A model generated the notes under the pieces. It worked only from the letters and a program-made list of their open reading frames with translations. It was not told the origin of the DNA and made no database searches. Below are positions 24,215 through 33,193 of a DNA stretch of 59,520 nt, piece after piece. The stretch comes from Gammaproteobacteria bacterium. GTDB lineage: Bacteria > Pseudomonadota > Gammaproteobacteria > GCA-001735895. A program made the position numbers and the translations under genes. The stretch's first letter is position 1. Every line of letters starts with the position of its first letter. The DNA lies in assembly GCA_020354435.1 (NCBI GenBank), contig CP070646.1:2151823-2211342 (forward strand), given 5' to 3'.

Positions 24215-26260
24215 ATGAAACCGGAACAGGTCGACGATCCGATGATTGAGGTGCGTGAGATCGAAAACCTGTTCATTCCGCTGGCCGACGGCACTCGGCT
24301 GGCGGCGCGGATTTGGCTGCCGCGCGATGCCGAGTCGAACCCGGTGCCAGCGATCCTCGAATACATCCCCTATCGCAAACGCGATTTCATGCGCCTGCGC
24401 GACGAACCGATTCACCATTACTTCGCCGAGCACGGCTATGCCGCGGTGCGCGTCGACCTGCGCGGCTCCGGCGACTCGGACGGCGTTCTTGACGACGAAT
24501 ACCTGCCGCTCGAGCAGGAGGACGCGATCGAGGTCATCGCCTGGCTCGTGGCGCAGCCCTGGTGCGACGGCAGCGTCGGCATGACCGGCATTTCCTGGGG
24601 CGGTTTCAATTCGCTGCAGGTCGCGGCGCACCGTCCGCCCGCGCTCAAGGCGATCATCACGCTGTGCGCCAGCGACGATCGTTACAGCGACGATGCGCAC
24701 TACATGGGCGGCTGCCTGCTGAACGAAAACCAGATGTGGGGCACGGTGCTGTTCGCATTGAACGCGCTGCCGCCCGATCCCGAACTCGTTGGCGAGCGCT
24801 GGCGCGAGATGTGGATGCAGCGGCTGGAGCATAACCGGCCGTTTCCGGCCTACTGGCTACGGCACCCGCACCGCGACGCCTACTGGAAGCAGGGCTCGGT
24901 GTGCGAGAACTTTGCCCGTATCCGCTGCCCGGTGTATGCGATTGGCGGCTGGGCCGACGGTTACTCGAACGCGGTGCCGCGCCTGCTCGAAGGACTCAGC
25001 TGCCCGCGCAAGGGCCTGGTCGGCCCCTGGACCCACAGTTTTCCGCACAACGCCGTGCCGGGCCCTTGCATCGGCTACCTGCAGGAAGCGCTGCGCTGGT
25101 GGGACCAGTGGCTCAAGGGCATCGATACCGGCGTAATGCAGGAACCGATGCTGCGCGTGTGGATGCAGGATTACGTCGAGCCCGAGCCGTTCCACGAACA
25201 GCGCCCGGGTCGTTGGGTCGCCGAGCACGACTGGCCCAGCGAGCGCATCGAGCCGCGGCACTGGCGTTTCACCGGTGCAGGCGCCCTGGCGGATGCCGCG
25301 GACGAACCCGCCCGGCTCGATATCTGTTCGCCGCAGAATACCGGCCTTGCCGGCGGCGACTGGTGCGGCATGGGCGACGAGGGCGAAGCGCCGCTGGATC
25401 AGCGCAGCGACGATGGGCGTTCGCTATGTTTCGACTCGGCGCCGCTCGACGAAGCCCTGGAAATTCTCGGCGTGCCTGCAGTAAAACTGCGGCTCGCCAG
25501 CGACCGGCCGGTGGCTATCCTGGCCGTGCGCCTAAACGACGTCGCACCCGACGGCACTTCCGCGCGCGTCTCCTTCGGTCTGCTCAACCTAACCCATCGG
25601 CTCGGCCACGAACATCCGCAAGCGCTGGTGCCCGGTGAGTTCGTCGATGCCGTCGTCGAGATGAATGCTATCGCGCACCGTTTGGAGGCCGATCACGTGA
25701 TTCGCGTTGCCGTGTCCACGGCCTACTGGCCGATGGTCTGGCCCGTGCCCAAGCCGGTTACGCTGACGCTCGATACCGCCGGCTGCAGTCTCGGGCTGCC
25801 GCTGCGTCCGCCCGATCCGCGGGACGATACGCTGCCGCTGTTCGCGCCGGCCGACGCCGCCGGCACGTCCTCGACGCAAACCCCGCTGGAGGCGGCCAGC
25901 TTCACCCGCAGCATCGAACGCGACCTCGTCAGCAACGAAATCGTCTACCGCCTGGTCAGCAAGGGCGGCGACATCGGTACCGCCGCGGTGGCGCGGATCG
26001 AGGAAATCGATCTCGACATCGGCCACCACGTCGAGCGCCTTTTTCGCATTGACGAGCGCGATCCCTTGAGCGCCAGCAGCGAGATTGTCGAGCGCCTGAC
26101 GATGCGCCGCGGGCAATGGGGGGTTCGGGTCAGCGCCAGAACCCGGCTCGGTGCGACCGCGACGCATTTCATCCTGCGCGCGTGGCTGTCGGTGCTCGAA
26201 GGCGAAAACGAGGTTTTCAGCCGCGAGTGGGAGGAACGGATCGAGCGCAACCTGCTATGA
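24215..26260 (+). CDS. CocE/NonD family hydrolase (X-Pro dipeptidyl-peptidase-like)
   Basis: A 681-residue protein with an alpha/beta-hydrolase N-terminal domain and a beta-sandwich C-terminal domain typical of cocaine esterase and X-Pro dipeptidases. The nucleophile is Ser in GMTGISWGGFN. Other landmarks are VRVDLRGSGDSDG, GWADGYSN (catalytic Asp region) and GPWTHSFPHN (catalytic His). There is no signal peptide, so it is cytoplasmic. It cleaves an ester or acyl-peptide bond, substrate unknown. It follows the MOSC gene by 115 bp on the same strand. Confidence 0.88.
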   Translation: MKPEQVDDPMIEVREIENLFIPLADGTRLAARIWLPRDAESNPVPAILEYIPYRKRDFMRLRDEPIHHYFAEHGYAAVRVDLRGSGDSDGVLDDEYLPLEQEDAIEVIAWLVAQPWCDGSVGMTGISWGGFNSLQVAAHRPPALKAIITLCASDDRYSDDAHYMGGCLLNENQMWGTVLFALNALPPDPELVGERWREMWMQRLEHNRPFPAYWLRHPHRDAYWKQGSVCENFARIRCPVYAIGGWADGYSNAVPRLLEGLSCPRKGLVGPWTHSFPHNAVPGPCIGYLQEALRWWDQWLKGIDTGVMQEPMLRVWMQDYVEPEPFHEQRPGRWVAEHDWPSERIEPRHWRFTGAGALADAADEPARLDICSPQNTGLAGGDWCGMGDEGEAPLDQRSDDGRSLCFDSAPLDEALEILGVPAVKLRLASDRPVAILAVRLNDVAPDGTSARVSFGLLNLTHRLGHEHPQALVPGEFVDAVVEMNAIAHRLEADHVIRVAVSTAYWPMVWPVPKPVTLTLDTAGCSLGLPLRPPDPRDDTLPLFAPADAAGTSSTQTPLEAASFTRSIERDLVSNEIVYRLVSKGGDIGTAAVARIEEIDLDIGHHVERLFRIDERDPLSASSEIVERLTMRRGQWGVRVSARTRLGATATHFILRAWLSVLEGENEVFSREWEERIERNLL

Positions 26261-26309
26261 AGGAGCCAAGCCGCGGCGGACATGCCTGGGTACTACAGCA
26301 TTCACGCGC

Positions 26310-26415
26310 GGCCTCGATAATGCCGCTGCAAACCCGGCTTCGGTAAAACCGAGTCGAAGTGCCGTGCCCGCGACTGTGGGTCTTCAGTCACCGAAATTTC
26401 GGGTGGATACCTCCT
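26310..26415 (+). other. Degenerate cobalamin-riboswitch-like sequence
   Basis: The stretch GCCGCTGCAAACCCGGC followed by GTGCCGTGCCCGCGACTGTG resembles two conserved parts of cobalamin riboswitches (G-G-T-G-C-A-A-x-C-C and the CCCGC-x-ACTGT core). The usual B12 box (AGCCAGGAGACC) is not seen. No plus-strand gene lies downstream, since the next gene is on the minus strand. It is either a decayed riboswitch or chance similarity. Confidence 0.2.
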
Positions 26416-26423
26416 TAAAAAAG

Positions 26424-26470
26424 GGGGCCGGATCACATTTTTTTGCAATTGGGAGAGGTGATCCGGCCCC
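26424..26470. terminator. Large inverted repeat between converging genes
   Basis: Perfect 13-bp arms (GGGGCCGGATCAC / GTGATCCGGCCCC) with a 21-nt loop that contains a T run. It lies between the converging hydrolase and methyltransferase/ATP-grasp genes, so a two-way terminator is likely. There is no T tract directly after the stem on the plus strand. Confidence 0.5.
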
Positions 26471-26522
26471 GCTTCGAGGTACCCTCCCCTCAAAATTAAA
26501 GCGCTTCTCGACTCTCGATACT

Positions 26523-28490
26523 TCAGGCGCCGACGGCGATTTTCTCCGGCGCTGCCGCCGCCACGACCTGATGGCGTTGAATCGCCGCCTCCAGAATGCG
26601 TGACAGCATGCCGGCGTAGGATATATCCGCCAGTTTCGCCATCTTTGCCAGGTGGCCGTCCCAGCACCAGCCCGGGTTCGGGTTGACTTCGAGCAGCCGC
26701 GGCGTGCCGTTGTCGTCGAGACGCCAGTCGAAGCGGGCGTAGTCCCGGCACTCGAGCCGCTCGAACAGTTTCAGGCAGCTGGCCTGCAGGAACTGTTCGG
26801 TGGCTTCACCGAGGTTGGCCGGTATCGAGCGAATCTGCCAGTAGGGCGATTCCGGATCCCACTTGGCTTCGTAGCCGCAAATGTGCGGCAGTCCGGGCGG
26901 CAGCATCGAGTAATCCTCTTCGATGATCGGCAGAAATTCGACCGCGCCGGACGGGTTGCCGATAATGCCGACGCTGATGTCCTTGCCGGTCAAATACTGT
27001 TCGACGAGTACCGGGCAGTCATAGCCGAAGCGCTGACGACTGTCGAGAATCGCGCGCTCCAGCTCGTTGACGTTATTACAAACGCTGGACTGGGTAATGC
27101 CGAAACTGGAATCGCCGTAGTTGGGTTTGATGATGACCGGAAACGGAATCGTAATGTCGATGAAGGTGGTGTTTTCGGGCTTGACGATATAGGCGTCGGC
27201 CACCGGGATGTCCATCTCGTTGGCCACCCCCCGGATCAGCGATTTGTCGTAACAGTAAGCCAGGCATTGCGGGCTGCCGCCGGTGTAGGCGATGCCGCCG
27301 ACTTCGAGCAGCGCCGGCACATGCAGCTCGTGGGCGGCGATATTATTGAAACCTTCGTCGCACAGGTTGAACACCAGGTCGAATCGATGCCGCCACTCGG
27401 CCAGCTGGGTGACGAAATCATCGTGACGGTCGAAATAACTGAATTCGAAATGCGGCAATTCGGCCAGCGCCTGCTTTAGCTGATCGATGGTGTAATGATC
27501 GTCGTCGTCAAAATTGGCACCGGGTTTGACCCGGTCCTGCTGGCGCGGATCGCCCAGCAGCACGGCGACGCGCACCGGCCCCGCCTGCGCCCGGTCGGGA
27601 AACCGGTTTGCGGGTTTGTGTGCGCGGCCGACGACAATGTTACGCCGTGCCATCATGCCGAGATCCTGGTTGCGCTCGGACTGCGGCTCGAGCGACTGTT
27701 TCAACTCGATATCGGTGAAGCCGTTTTGCCGCAGTAGAGTTACGAGCGCACCCTTGCTGTAAAGGCGTTCGGCGTAAAACTGGTCGGCGATAACGCCTTT
27801 CTTGACGTGGGTAATGACCTCGCGCGAAACCAGCCGGTCGTTATCCGACGACAATGAGCGTTCGCGGCAGACGAAATAGTTCTTGTCGATCCATTCCCAG
27901 CTTCTGGGCTCGAAGGTCGCGCGCATGTAATCGCCGTCGGTTATGTCGACCAGCAGCCGGCCGTCCGGTTTCATCACGCGCCGGATTTCCTCGAGCACCT
28001 GGATATCGTCTTGCTGGGTTTCGAAATAACCGAAGCTGTTGCCGAGTATGGTGACAACGTCGAAGCGGTCCGCCGCAAACGGTAGCTTGCGCGCGTCGCC
28101 TTCCTTCAACACGACCGGCAGCCCTTCCTTTTTGGCGATGCCGCGGGCGCGCGTAATCAGGTAATGCGAGCGGTCGAGCCCGTGCACGTTGCGGTAACCC
28201 TGGCGCGCCATCTCGAGCACGTGGCGCCCCTGACCGCAGCAGAGATCGAGGATGTAAGCGTTGTGTTCGACCTGCAGCAGGTCGAGAAAAACATCGACCT
28301 CGGCGCGGGTAATGTTGTCGTCGTTGACCACGTCGCCGTCGGTGCGCAGGTAGTTGGCGTTGAAAATATCTCGCCACCAGTCCGCCTTGACATAGCTTTC
28401 GAGGTTTTCGATGGGACCCAGCACCTCGATCAGGCGCTGATTGTTGCGCTTGCGCCCGGCATTGTTAGCGATCGGTTTATTCATAGACAT
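26523..28490 (-). CDS. Fusion of SAM methyltransferase and D-Ala-D-Ala-ligase-like ATP-grasp enzyme
   Basis: A 655-residue two-domain protein. Residues about 40-290 are a class I methyltransferase (LDLCCGQGRHVLEMA at 81-95, VTILGNSFGYF, EIRRVMKPDGRLLVD). From about 310 there is an ATP-grasp ligase of the D-Ala-D-Ala ligase family. It has an N-terminal segment with FNLCDEGF, the hinge PFPVIIKPNYGDSSFGI, then VLVEQYLTGKDISVGI and the Mg-binding end FDWRLDDNGTPRLLEVNPNP. Such ligases join an amine to a carboxylate. Having both in one chain suggests methylation and ligation of the same small amino acid or peptide. No transporter or peptide gene is adjacent. Product unknown; not a cell-wall Ddl because of the fusion and context. 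Confidence 0.82.
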   Translation of the reverse strand: MSMNKPIANNAGRKRNNQRLIEVLGPIENLESYVKADWWRDIFNANYLRTDGDVVNDDNITRAEVDVFLDLLQVEHNAYILDLCCGQGRHVLEMARQGYRNVHGLDRSHYLITRARGIAKKEGLPVVLKEGDARKLPFAADRFDVVTILGNSFGYFETQQDDIQVLEEIRRVMKPDGRLLVDITDGDYMRATFEPRSWEWIDKNYFVCRERSLSSDNDRLVSREVITHVKKGVIADQFYAERLYSKGALVTLLRQNGFTDIELKQSLEPQSERNQDLGMMARRNIVVGRAHKPANRFPDRAQAGPVRVAVLLGDPRQQDRVKPGANFDDDDHYTIDQLKQALAELPHFEFSYFDRHDDFVTQLAEWRHRFDLVFNLCDEGFNNIAAHELHVPALLEVGGIAYTGGSPQCLAYCYDKSLIRGVANEMDIPVADAYIVKPENTTFIDITIPFPVIIKPNYGDSSFGITQSSVCNNVNELERAILDSRQRFGYDCPVLVEQYLTGKDISVGIIGNPSGAVEFLPIIEEDYSMLPPGLPHICGYEAKWDPESPYWQIRSIPANLGEATEQFLQASCLKLFERLECRDYARFDWRLDDNGTPRLLEVNPNPGWCWDGHLAKMAKLADISYAGMLSRILEAAIQRHQVVAAAAPEKIAVGA

Positions 28491-29038
28491 TTAAACCCTA
28501 ATGTTGCGATAACAAAAGCGTCTAACGTCCGTTCTGACAGGATGCCGCCGGGGGAGAACCGGTCAATCCATGCTGAGCTCGTAGTTAGCCGAAAACGAGG
28601 AGGTTTCCCTGACTCGGCGCCAGCTTGGCTGGTTGGCAACGCGGATTTTGCGCCCAAAAACAGACCTTGTCTACTGATTTTTCAGACTGTTACTGAATGC
28701 TAGTATGATAAGAAAATAGCAGTCTGGGCCTAAAAAATTTTATTCGATCTTGTCGTGCCGAAATCTTAAAATCCAGGCTTATTCGGCGATCGTACGTGGG
28801 TCGGTAGACAGCGAACACCGGTTAGATTCAAAGTGGTCATCAGTATTGGCAATCCGCTTTTCAGCGGGGCTGTCGAAGTCGATTTCAGCCCCGTTCCCGC
28901 AATTATTTTTCTCGCTATATCGAATGGCTCGCGATGGTCGATCTCTTCATCGCCAGCCACGCCCGGCACTGTGCGTTCAGGCAGCCTGCAAACCGTCTGC
29001 GGCCACCCGCCAGCGCGGTTCGTTTATGGAGAATTTCC
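28491..29038. other. Divergent intergenic region before ptsP (548 bp)
   Basis: Lies between the methyltransferase/ATP-grasp gene and ptsP, which point away from each other, so it should hold both promoters. The part around 28690-28740 is AT-rich. I see no clear palindrome, RNA gene or conserved coding frame. Confidence 0.4.
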
Positions 29039-31300
29039 TTGTCGTCGATGATTTATCGACTGCAGCGGATCGTTCAGGAAGTCGATCATGCAGCCGATAT
29101 CGACGCCGCGCTGATCGTGCTTGCCGAGGGTCTGATCCGCGACCTCGATATCGGCGTCTGCAGTATCTATCTGGTTCGCGAGGACGATCCACAAGTGCTG
29201 GTATTAAAGGCGAGCAGCGGGTTGAATCCGGCCGTCGTCGGCAAGGTAGAACTTCGTTTCGGGCAGGGCATCGTCGGCACCGTCGCGGAACGCAGCGAAG
29301 CGATGAATATACTCAACGCACCGGAACACGAGAAGTTTGAACTGGTGCCTGAATCGGGAGAAACGGAATTCCCGATATTTCTCGGCGTACCGATCATTAC
29401 GCATGGCGACGTGCTAGGCGTTATCGCCGTACAGCGCGCGGTAAACGCATTCACCGAAGATGAAGAAGCCTATCTGACGACGCTGGCGGCGCAGCTGGCG
29501 GCGTCAATCGAACGCGTTGAAAGTCAGAGCCAGCTTGTTAAGGAGACCGCGACACATGTGCTTCGCGGCGTTGCGGGTGCGCCGGGCATGTCCATCGGCG
29601 AGGCAGTAGTGCTCAACCGCGGTGTTGATCTGGTGTCAGTGCCGGACAGGATATGCAGCAATATCGATGCCGACCTCGCCGCATTTCGCGAAGCGGTAGG
29701 CATGGTTTGCGATGAGTTGACGGAGCAGGCAGAGAAAATGCGTATTTCACTGTCGGAGGAAGAGGCCGCGCTGTTTGTAGCATATGCCCAGATGCTAAGT
29801 GGCGGATCGTTGATCGAAGATACCGAGAAACGCATTCTTGCAGGAAACTGGGCGCAGTCGAGTTGGTCCGATACGGTTGAGGAGCATGCGTACGTCTTCG
29901 AGCAAATGGAAGACCGCTATCTGGCCGAGCGCGCCAATGATATACGCGATCTTGGTTTGCGGGTGCTGCGCAAACTGATAGCCGGACAAATTCAGGTTCC
30001 CGAATTTCCGAAAAACGGCATTCTGGTCGGCGATGAGGTAAGTGCAATCGATCTGGCCGACGTACCGTTGGATCGGCTTGTGGGAATCGTCTCGGCTCAC
30101 GGCAGTAGTTCATCGCATGTCGCTATTCTCGCCCACGCGCTCGGGATTCCCGCGGTGATGGGCGTGCCCGGTTTGCCGCTGAAACAACTCGATGGCATCA
30201 AGCTCATCGTCGATGGTTTCGGTGGGCTGGCCTTCGCCAATCCCGACAGACGAATCCTGGATGAATACGAAAAATATATCGATGAAGAGGCTGCCATCGA
30301 CCAGGACTTGCTCGAACTGAAAAATCTACCAGCGGCGACCGTCGACAAGCACCCGGTCAGGCTTTTAGTCAATACAGGCCTAATGACCGATTACACGCCG
30401 TCGTTACATAGCGGTGCTGAGGGAGTGGGCCTTTACCGTACCGAAATTCCATTTCAGATGCGAGATCGCTTTCCTACCGAGGAAGAGCAGTACGAAATCT
30501 ATCGCGGCGTTCTCACCGCTTTCGAAGGCATGCCGGTAGTGCTGAGAACGCTTGACGTCGGCGGTGACAAACCACTCACTTATTTCCCGATTAACGAGGC
30601 CAATCCTTTTCTCGGTTGGCGCGGGATTCGCGTCACGCTCGATCATCCGGAAATTTTCATAACCCAGGTGCGCGCGATGATCCGCGCCAATGTCGGTATC
30701 AATAATCTCGATATCCTGTTACCCATGATTAGCGGGCGCGATGATTTCGAAGCGTCGCTGGATTTAATTACCCGCGCTCATCGCGAGATCGAGGAAGAGC
30801 TGGGCACAAAGATCCCTTTGCCGAGAATCGGGGCGATGATAGAAGTGCCATCAGCGATTTACCAGATCGAGGATATTTGCGCGCTCGCGGAATTCGTGTC
30901 GATCGGTACCAACGACCTGACGCAGTATCTGCTCGCGGTCGACCGCAATAACGAGAATGTCGCTGATCTCTATTCTTCTTTGCATCCTGCGATGCTGAAG
31001 GCGATGTGTCAGATTGTGCAGGGCGTGTCTCGCTCTAGGACGCCGCTAAGTGTCTGCGGTGAACTCGCTGGCGATCCGCTCGGTATTATGGCCCTGCTGG
31101 GTATGGGAATAGATACCTTGTCGATGAGCGTCGGCAGTCTGCTGCGGGCAAAAAAAGTCATCGTATCGTTCAGCATGAGCGAACTCGGCGATCTGCTAGA
31201 TCAGGCAATTCGCTTGCCGTCTGCTGGGGCGGTTCTGGAATTCTACGCCGGAAAACTCGAAGAGCGAGGTCTGGGCGGATTGATCCGCGCTGGAGGTTAG
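29039..31300 (+). CDS. ptsP: Nitrogen-PTS enzyme I (PEP-protein phosphotransferase with GAF domain)
   Basis: A 753-residue protein. A TTG start at 29039 is favoured over the ATG at 29048, since the GGAGA site is about 7 bp from the TTG and 16 from the ATG. Residues 5 to about 160 are a GAF sensor domain (VCSIYLVREDDPQVLVLKAS). The enzyme I domains follow: phosphohistidine loop with SSSSHVAILAHALGIPAVMG, then PEP-binding TIM barrel with GLYRTEIPFQ, LRTLDVGGDKPL and GTNDLTQYLLAVDR. It passes phosphate from PEP to the NPr-EIIA(Ntr) chain that adjusts nitrogen, potassium and stress responses. Its usual upstream partner nudH/rppH is not here. Confidence 0.93.
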   Translation: MSSMIYRLQRIVQEVDHAADIDAALIVLAEGLIRDLDIGVCSIYLVREDDPQVLVLKASSGLNPAVVGKVELRFGQGIVGTVAERSEAMNILNAPEHEKFELVPESGETEFPIFLGVPIITHGDVLGVIAVQRAVNAFTEDEEAYLTTLAAQLAASIERVESQSQLVKETATHVLRGVAGAPGMSIGEAVVLNRGVDLVSVPDRICSNIDADLAAFREAVGMVCDELTEQAEKMRISLSEEEAALFVAYAQMLSGGSLIEDTEKRILAGNWAQSSWSDTVEEHAYVFEQMEDRYLAERANDIRDLGLRVLRKLIAGQIQVPEFPKNGILVGDEVSAIDLADVPLDRLVGIVSAHGSSSSHVAILAHALGIPAVMGVPGLPLKQLDGIKLIVDGFGGLAFANPDRRILDEYEKYIDEEAAIDQDLLELKNLPAATVDKHPVRLLVNTGLMTDYTPSLHSGAEGVGLYRTEIPFQMRDRFPTEEEQYEIYRGVLTAFEGMPVVLRTLDVGGDKPLTYFPINEANPFLGWRGIRVTLDHPEIFITQVRAMIRANVGINNLDILLPMISGRDDFEASLDLITRAHREIEEELGTKIPLPRIGAMIEVPSAIYQIEDICALAEFVSIGTNDLTQYLLAVDRNNENVADLYSSLHPAMLKAMCQIVQGVSRSRTPLSVCGELAGDPLGIMALLGMGIDTLSMSVGSLLRAKKVIVSFSMSELGDLLDQAIRLPSAGAVLEFYAGKLEERGLGGLIRAGG

Positions 31301-31466
31301 GTTCTGAGCACATACATGTTAAAGCCACCCGGGCATTCATCACGCCACCATCGACCAGATCTTTAAGATGTCTCGCGTAACGAAATTGCTGAATGTGCCT
31401 ACAGGCTCGAGCATCGCTTACCTGGGCAATGGCGTAATAAGAAACCTGGTGCGACAGAAATAGTGG

Positions 31467-31487
31467 CTCCGGGGTTGCCCGGAGTTT
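31467..31487 (+). terminator. Possible terminator hairpin
   Basis: CTCCGGG-GTTG-CCCGGAG followed by TTTG, about 165 bp after ptsP and just before the next gene's ribosome site. The short T run makes it a weak terminator; it could equally be a 5'-leader hairpin of the secreted-protein gene. Confidence 0.35.
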
Positions 31488-31509
31488 GATACCCAAGGAG
31501 TGAACGACC

Positions 31510-31938
31510 ATGAAACAGAGTATTTTCACCAACTCGACTATCAGACCATTTATTGTTGCATTAATTTGTGTACTGGAGGTCCCAATAGTTCTTGCCCAGG
31601 AACAAAAGGTGACCGAACCGGTAGGCGCCAGGGTGCTCGAAACCGGTGTATTGCAAAATACTGCCGGTTTTACTGGTGCGGTTTTGGGAGCCGAGGTGAT
31701 CGCAATCACACCAGGGGCAGACGATTCCCAGGTGATCGATATTGTCGTTCCGGTCAATCCGGACGAAGTCGACCGGGTTCGTGTCGTAACACCTGACGGT
31801 AAACCTTTAAAACAGAAACAGGCATTGGAAATCTCGATGGATCACGAGAACAACGAAGTGGGCGTTACCCTTAGGCTGCCCAGGAAAGACAGGCTGGGTT
31901 TCAAAATTCGATTGATTGACCTGCCCGATGATCAATAA
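31510..31938 (+). CDS. Small secreted protein of unknown function
   Basis: 142 residues. The ATG follows AAGGAG by 9 bp. A signal peptide is clear (about residues 10-30, ending near VLAQ), so it is periplasmic or secreted. The rest is beta-rich and acidic (VIDIVVPVNPDEVDRVRVV, VGVTLRLP). No Cys. I recognise no family. It lies between ptsP and rimK on the same strand. Confidence 0.7.
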   Translation: MKQSIFTNSTIRPFIVALICVLEVPIVLAQEQKVTEPVGARVLETGVLQNTAGFTGAVLGAEVIAITPGADDSQVIDIVVPVNPDEVDRVRVVTPDGKPLKQKQALEISMDHENNEVGVTLRLPRKDRLGFKIRLIDLPDDQ

Positions 31939-32066
31939 CATTTTTTGGAATCGGAGGTACTGCACTCTCCTCATGCTGAGCTGGGACATGCTGTTCATAA
32001 ATCATCTATTGTTCCGAGGTGTGGTTGATTGGCTAGAGCGCTAATAATTACTTTCAGGAAAGACCA

Positions 32067-32969
32067 ATGAAAATCGCACTGCTTTCTCGAAACCGCAAAC
32101 TCTATTCGACTGAGAGAATCATCGAAGCGGCTAAAAATCGGGGACACGAAATTATGGTTATTGACGTTTTGCGAGCCTACATGAATATTGCCTCGCATAA
32201 TCCGACCATTCACTACAAAGGTGAACGGCTGGAAGGTTTCGATGCCGTGATCCCCCGAATCGGCGCCTCGGTTACCGGATACGGCACGGCCGTGCTTCGC
32301 CAGTTCGAAATGATGGGGGTAGTATCACTGAACGAATCTGTCTCAATTACGCGCGCGCACGACAAGTTACGTTCACTGCAATTACTATCGCGCAAAGGAA
32401 TCGGCATGCCGCTCACCGGTTACGCGAGCAAGCCAGATGATATCCAGGACGTGATCAAAATGGTCGGCGGGGCGCCGCTGGTCATCAAATTACTCCACGG
32501 GACGCAGGATATCGGGATCGTGCTGGCGGAAACACAAAAAGCAGCGGAAAGCGTAATCGAAGGTTTCATGGGAGTGAAGGCAGATATCATGGTGCAGGAA
32601 TATATCGAGGAGGCCGGAAACACGGATCTGCGTTGTATCGTTATCGACGGCAAGGTGGTTGCAGCGATAAAACGTAAGGCGCCAAAGGGTGAGTTTCGCA
32701 CGGACCTGCACCTCGGCGGTAAATCCAGTTTGGTCAAAATCACGCCGGAAGAGCGCTCGACTGCCGCCAGAGCCGCTCGCATTATCGGGCTCAACGTGGC
32801 TGGCGTTGATCTGCTGCGGTCGAATCACGGGCCGGTGGTGACCGACGTCAATTCCAGTCCGGATCTCAGGGGAGTCGAAGAGGCAACGGGAAAGGACATT
32901 GCCGATATGATCATCGCTAACCTGGAGAAACTGCAACCTGGAAGGACCAGGACCCGGGGCAAGGGTTAA
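32067..32969 (+). CDS. rimK: RimK-type ATP-grasp alpha-L-glutamate ligase
   Basis: A 300-residue protein of normal length for RimK, which adds glutamate residues to the C-terminus of ribosomal protein S6. N-terminal domain [25 protein letters not shown]-grasp features [38 protein letters not shown] and [20 protein letters not shown]. The ATG follows a GGAAAG site. The usual partner (aspartoacylase- or protease-like gene) is not recognisable downstream; only a short frame follows. Confidence 0.92.
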   Translation: MKIALLSRNRKLYSTERIIEAAKNRGHEIMVIDVLRAYMNIASHNPTIHYKGERLEGFDAVIPRIGASVTGYGTAVLRQFEMMGVVSLNESVSITRAHDKLRSLQLLSRKGIGMPLTGYASKPDDIQDVIKMVGGAPLVIKLLHGTQDIGIVLAETQKAAESVIEGFMGVKADIMVQEYIEEAGNTDLRCIVIDGKVVAAIKRKAPKGEFRTDLHLGGKSSLVKITPEERSTAARAARIIGLNVAGVDLLRSNHGPVVTDVNSSPDLRGVEEATGKDIADMIIANLEKLQPGRTRTRGKG

Positions 32970-32978
32970 AAAAACATA

Positions 32979-33176
32979 TTGAATTCCGGTTTGATCGAAG
33001 GCTCGTTCCAGGCTGCCAACACGACCGGCAAGCCTGGTCCGGTTTATGAGGCAGCCGCGGCTTTGGGTATCGATGAGGTCGCTATTCGCGACGGGATCGG
33101 TATATCGAGCGGAGGACGGGGTCAGGTCCTAGCATTGAAGTTGCGGTTCGAACCTATGGTGGAAATTAAAGTATGA
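32979..33176 (+). CDS. Short hypothetical frame after rimK
   Basis: 65 residues from a TTG start 10 bp after rimK. The segment NTTGKPGPVYEAAAALGIDEVAIRDGI looks protein-like, but there is no clear ribosome site and I know no family. It could be a remnant of a longer gene. Confidence 0.3.
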   Translation: MNSGLIEGSFQAANTTGKPGPVYEAAAALGIDEVAIRDGIGISSGGRGQVLALKLRFEPMVEIKV

Positions 33177-33193
33177 CACGGCCGGTCGGCTTG

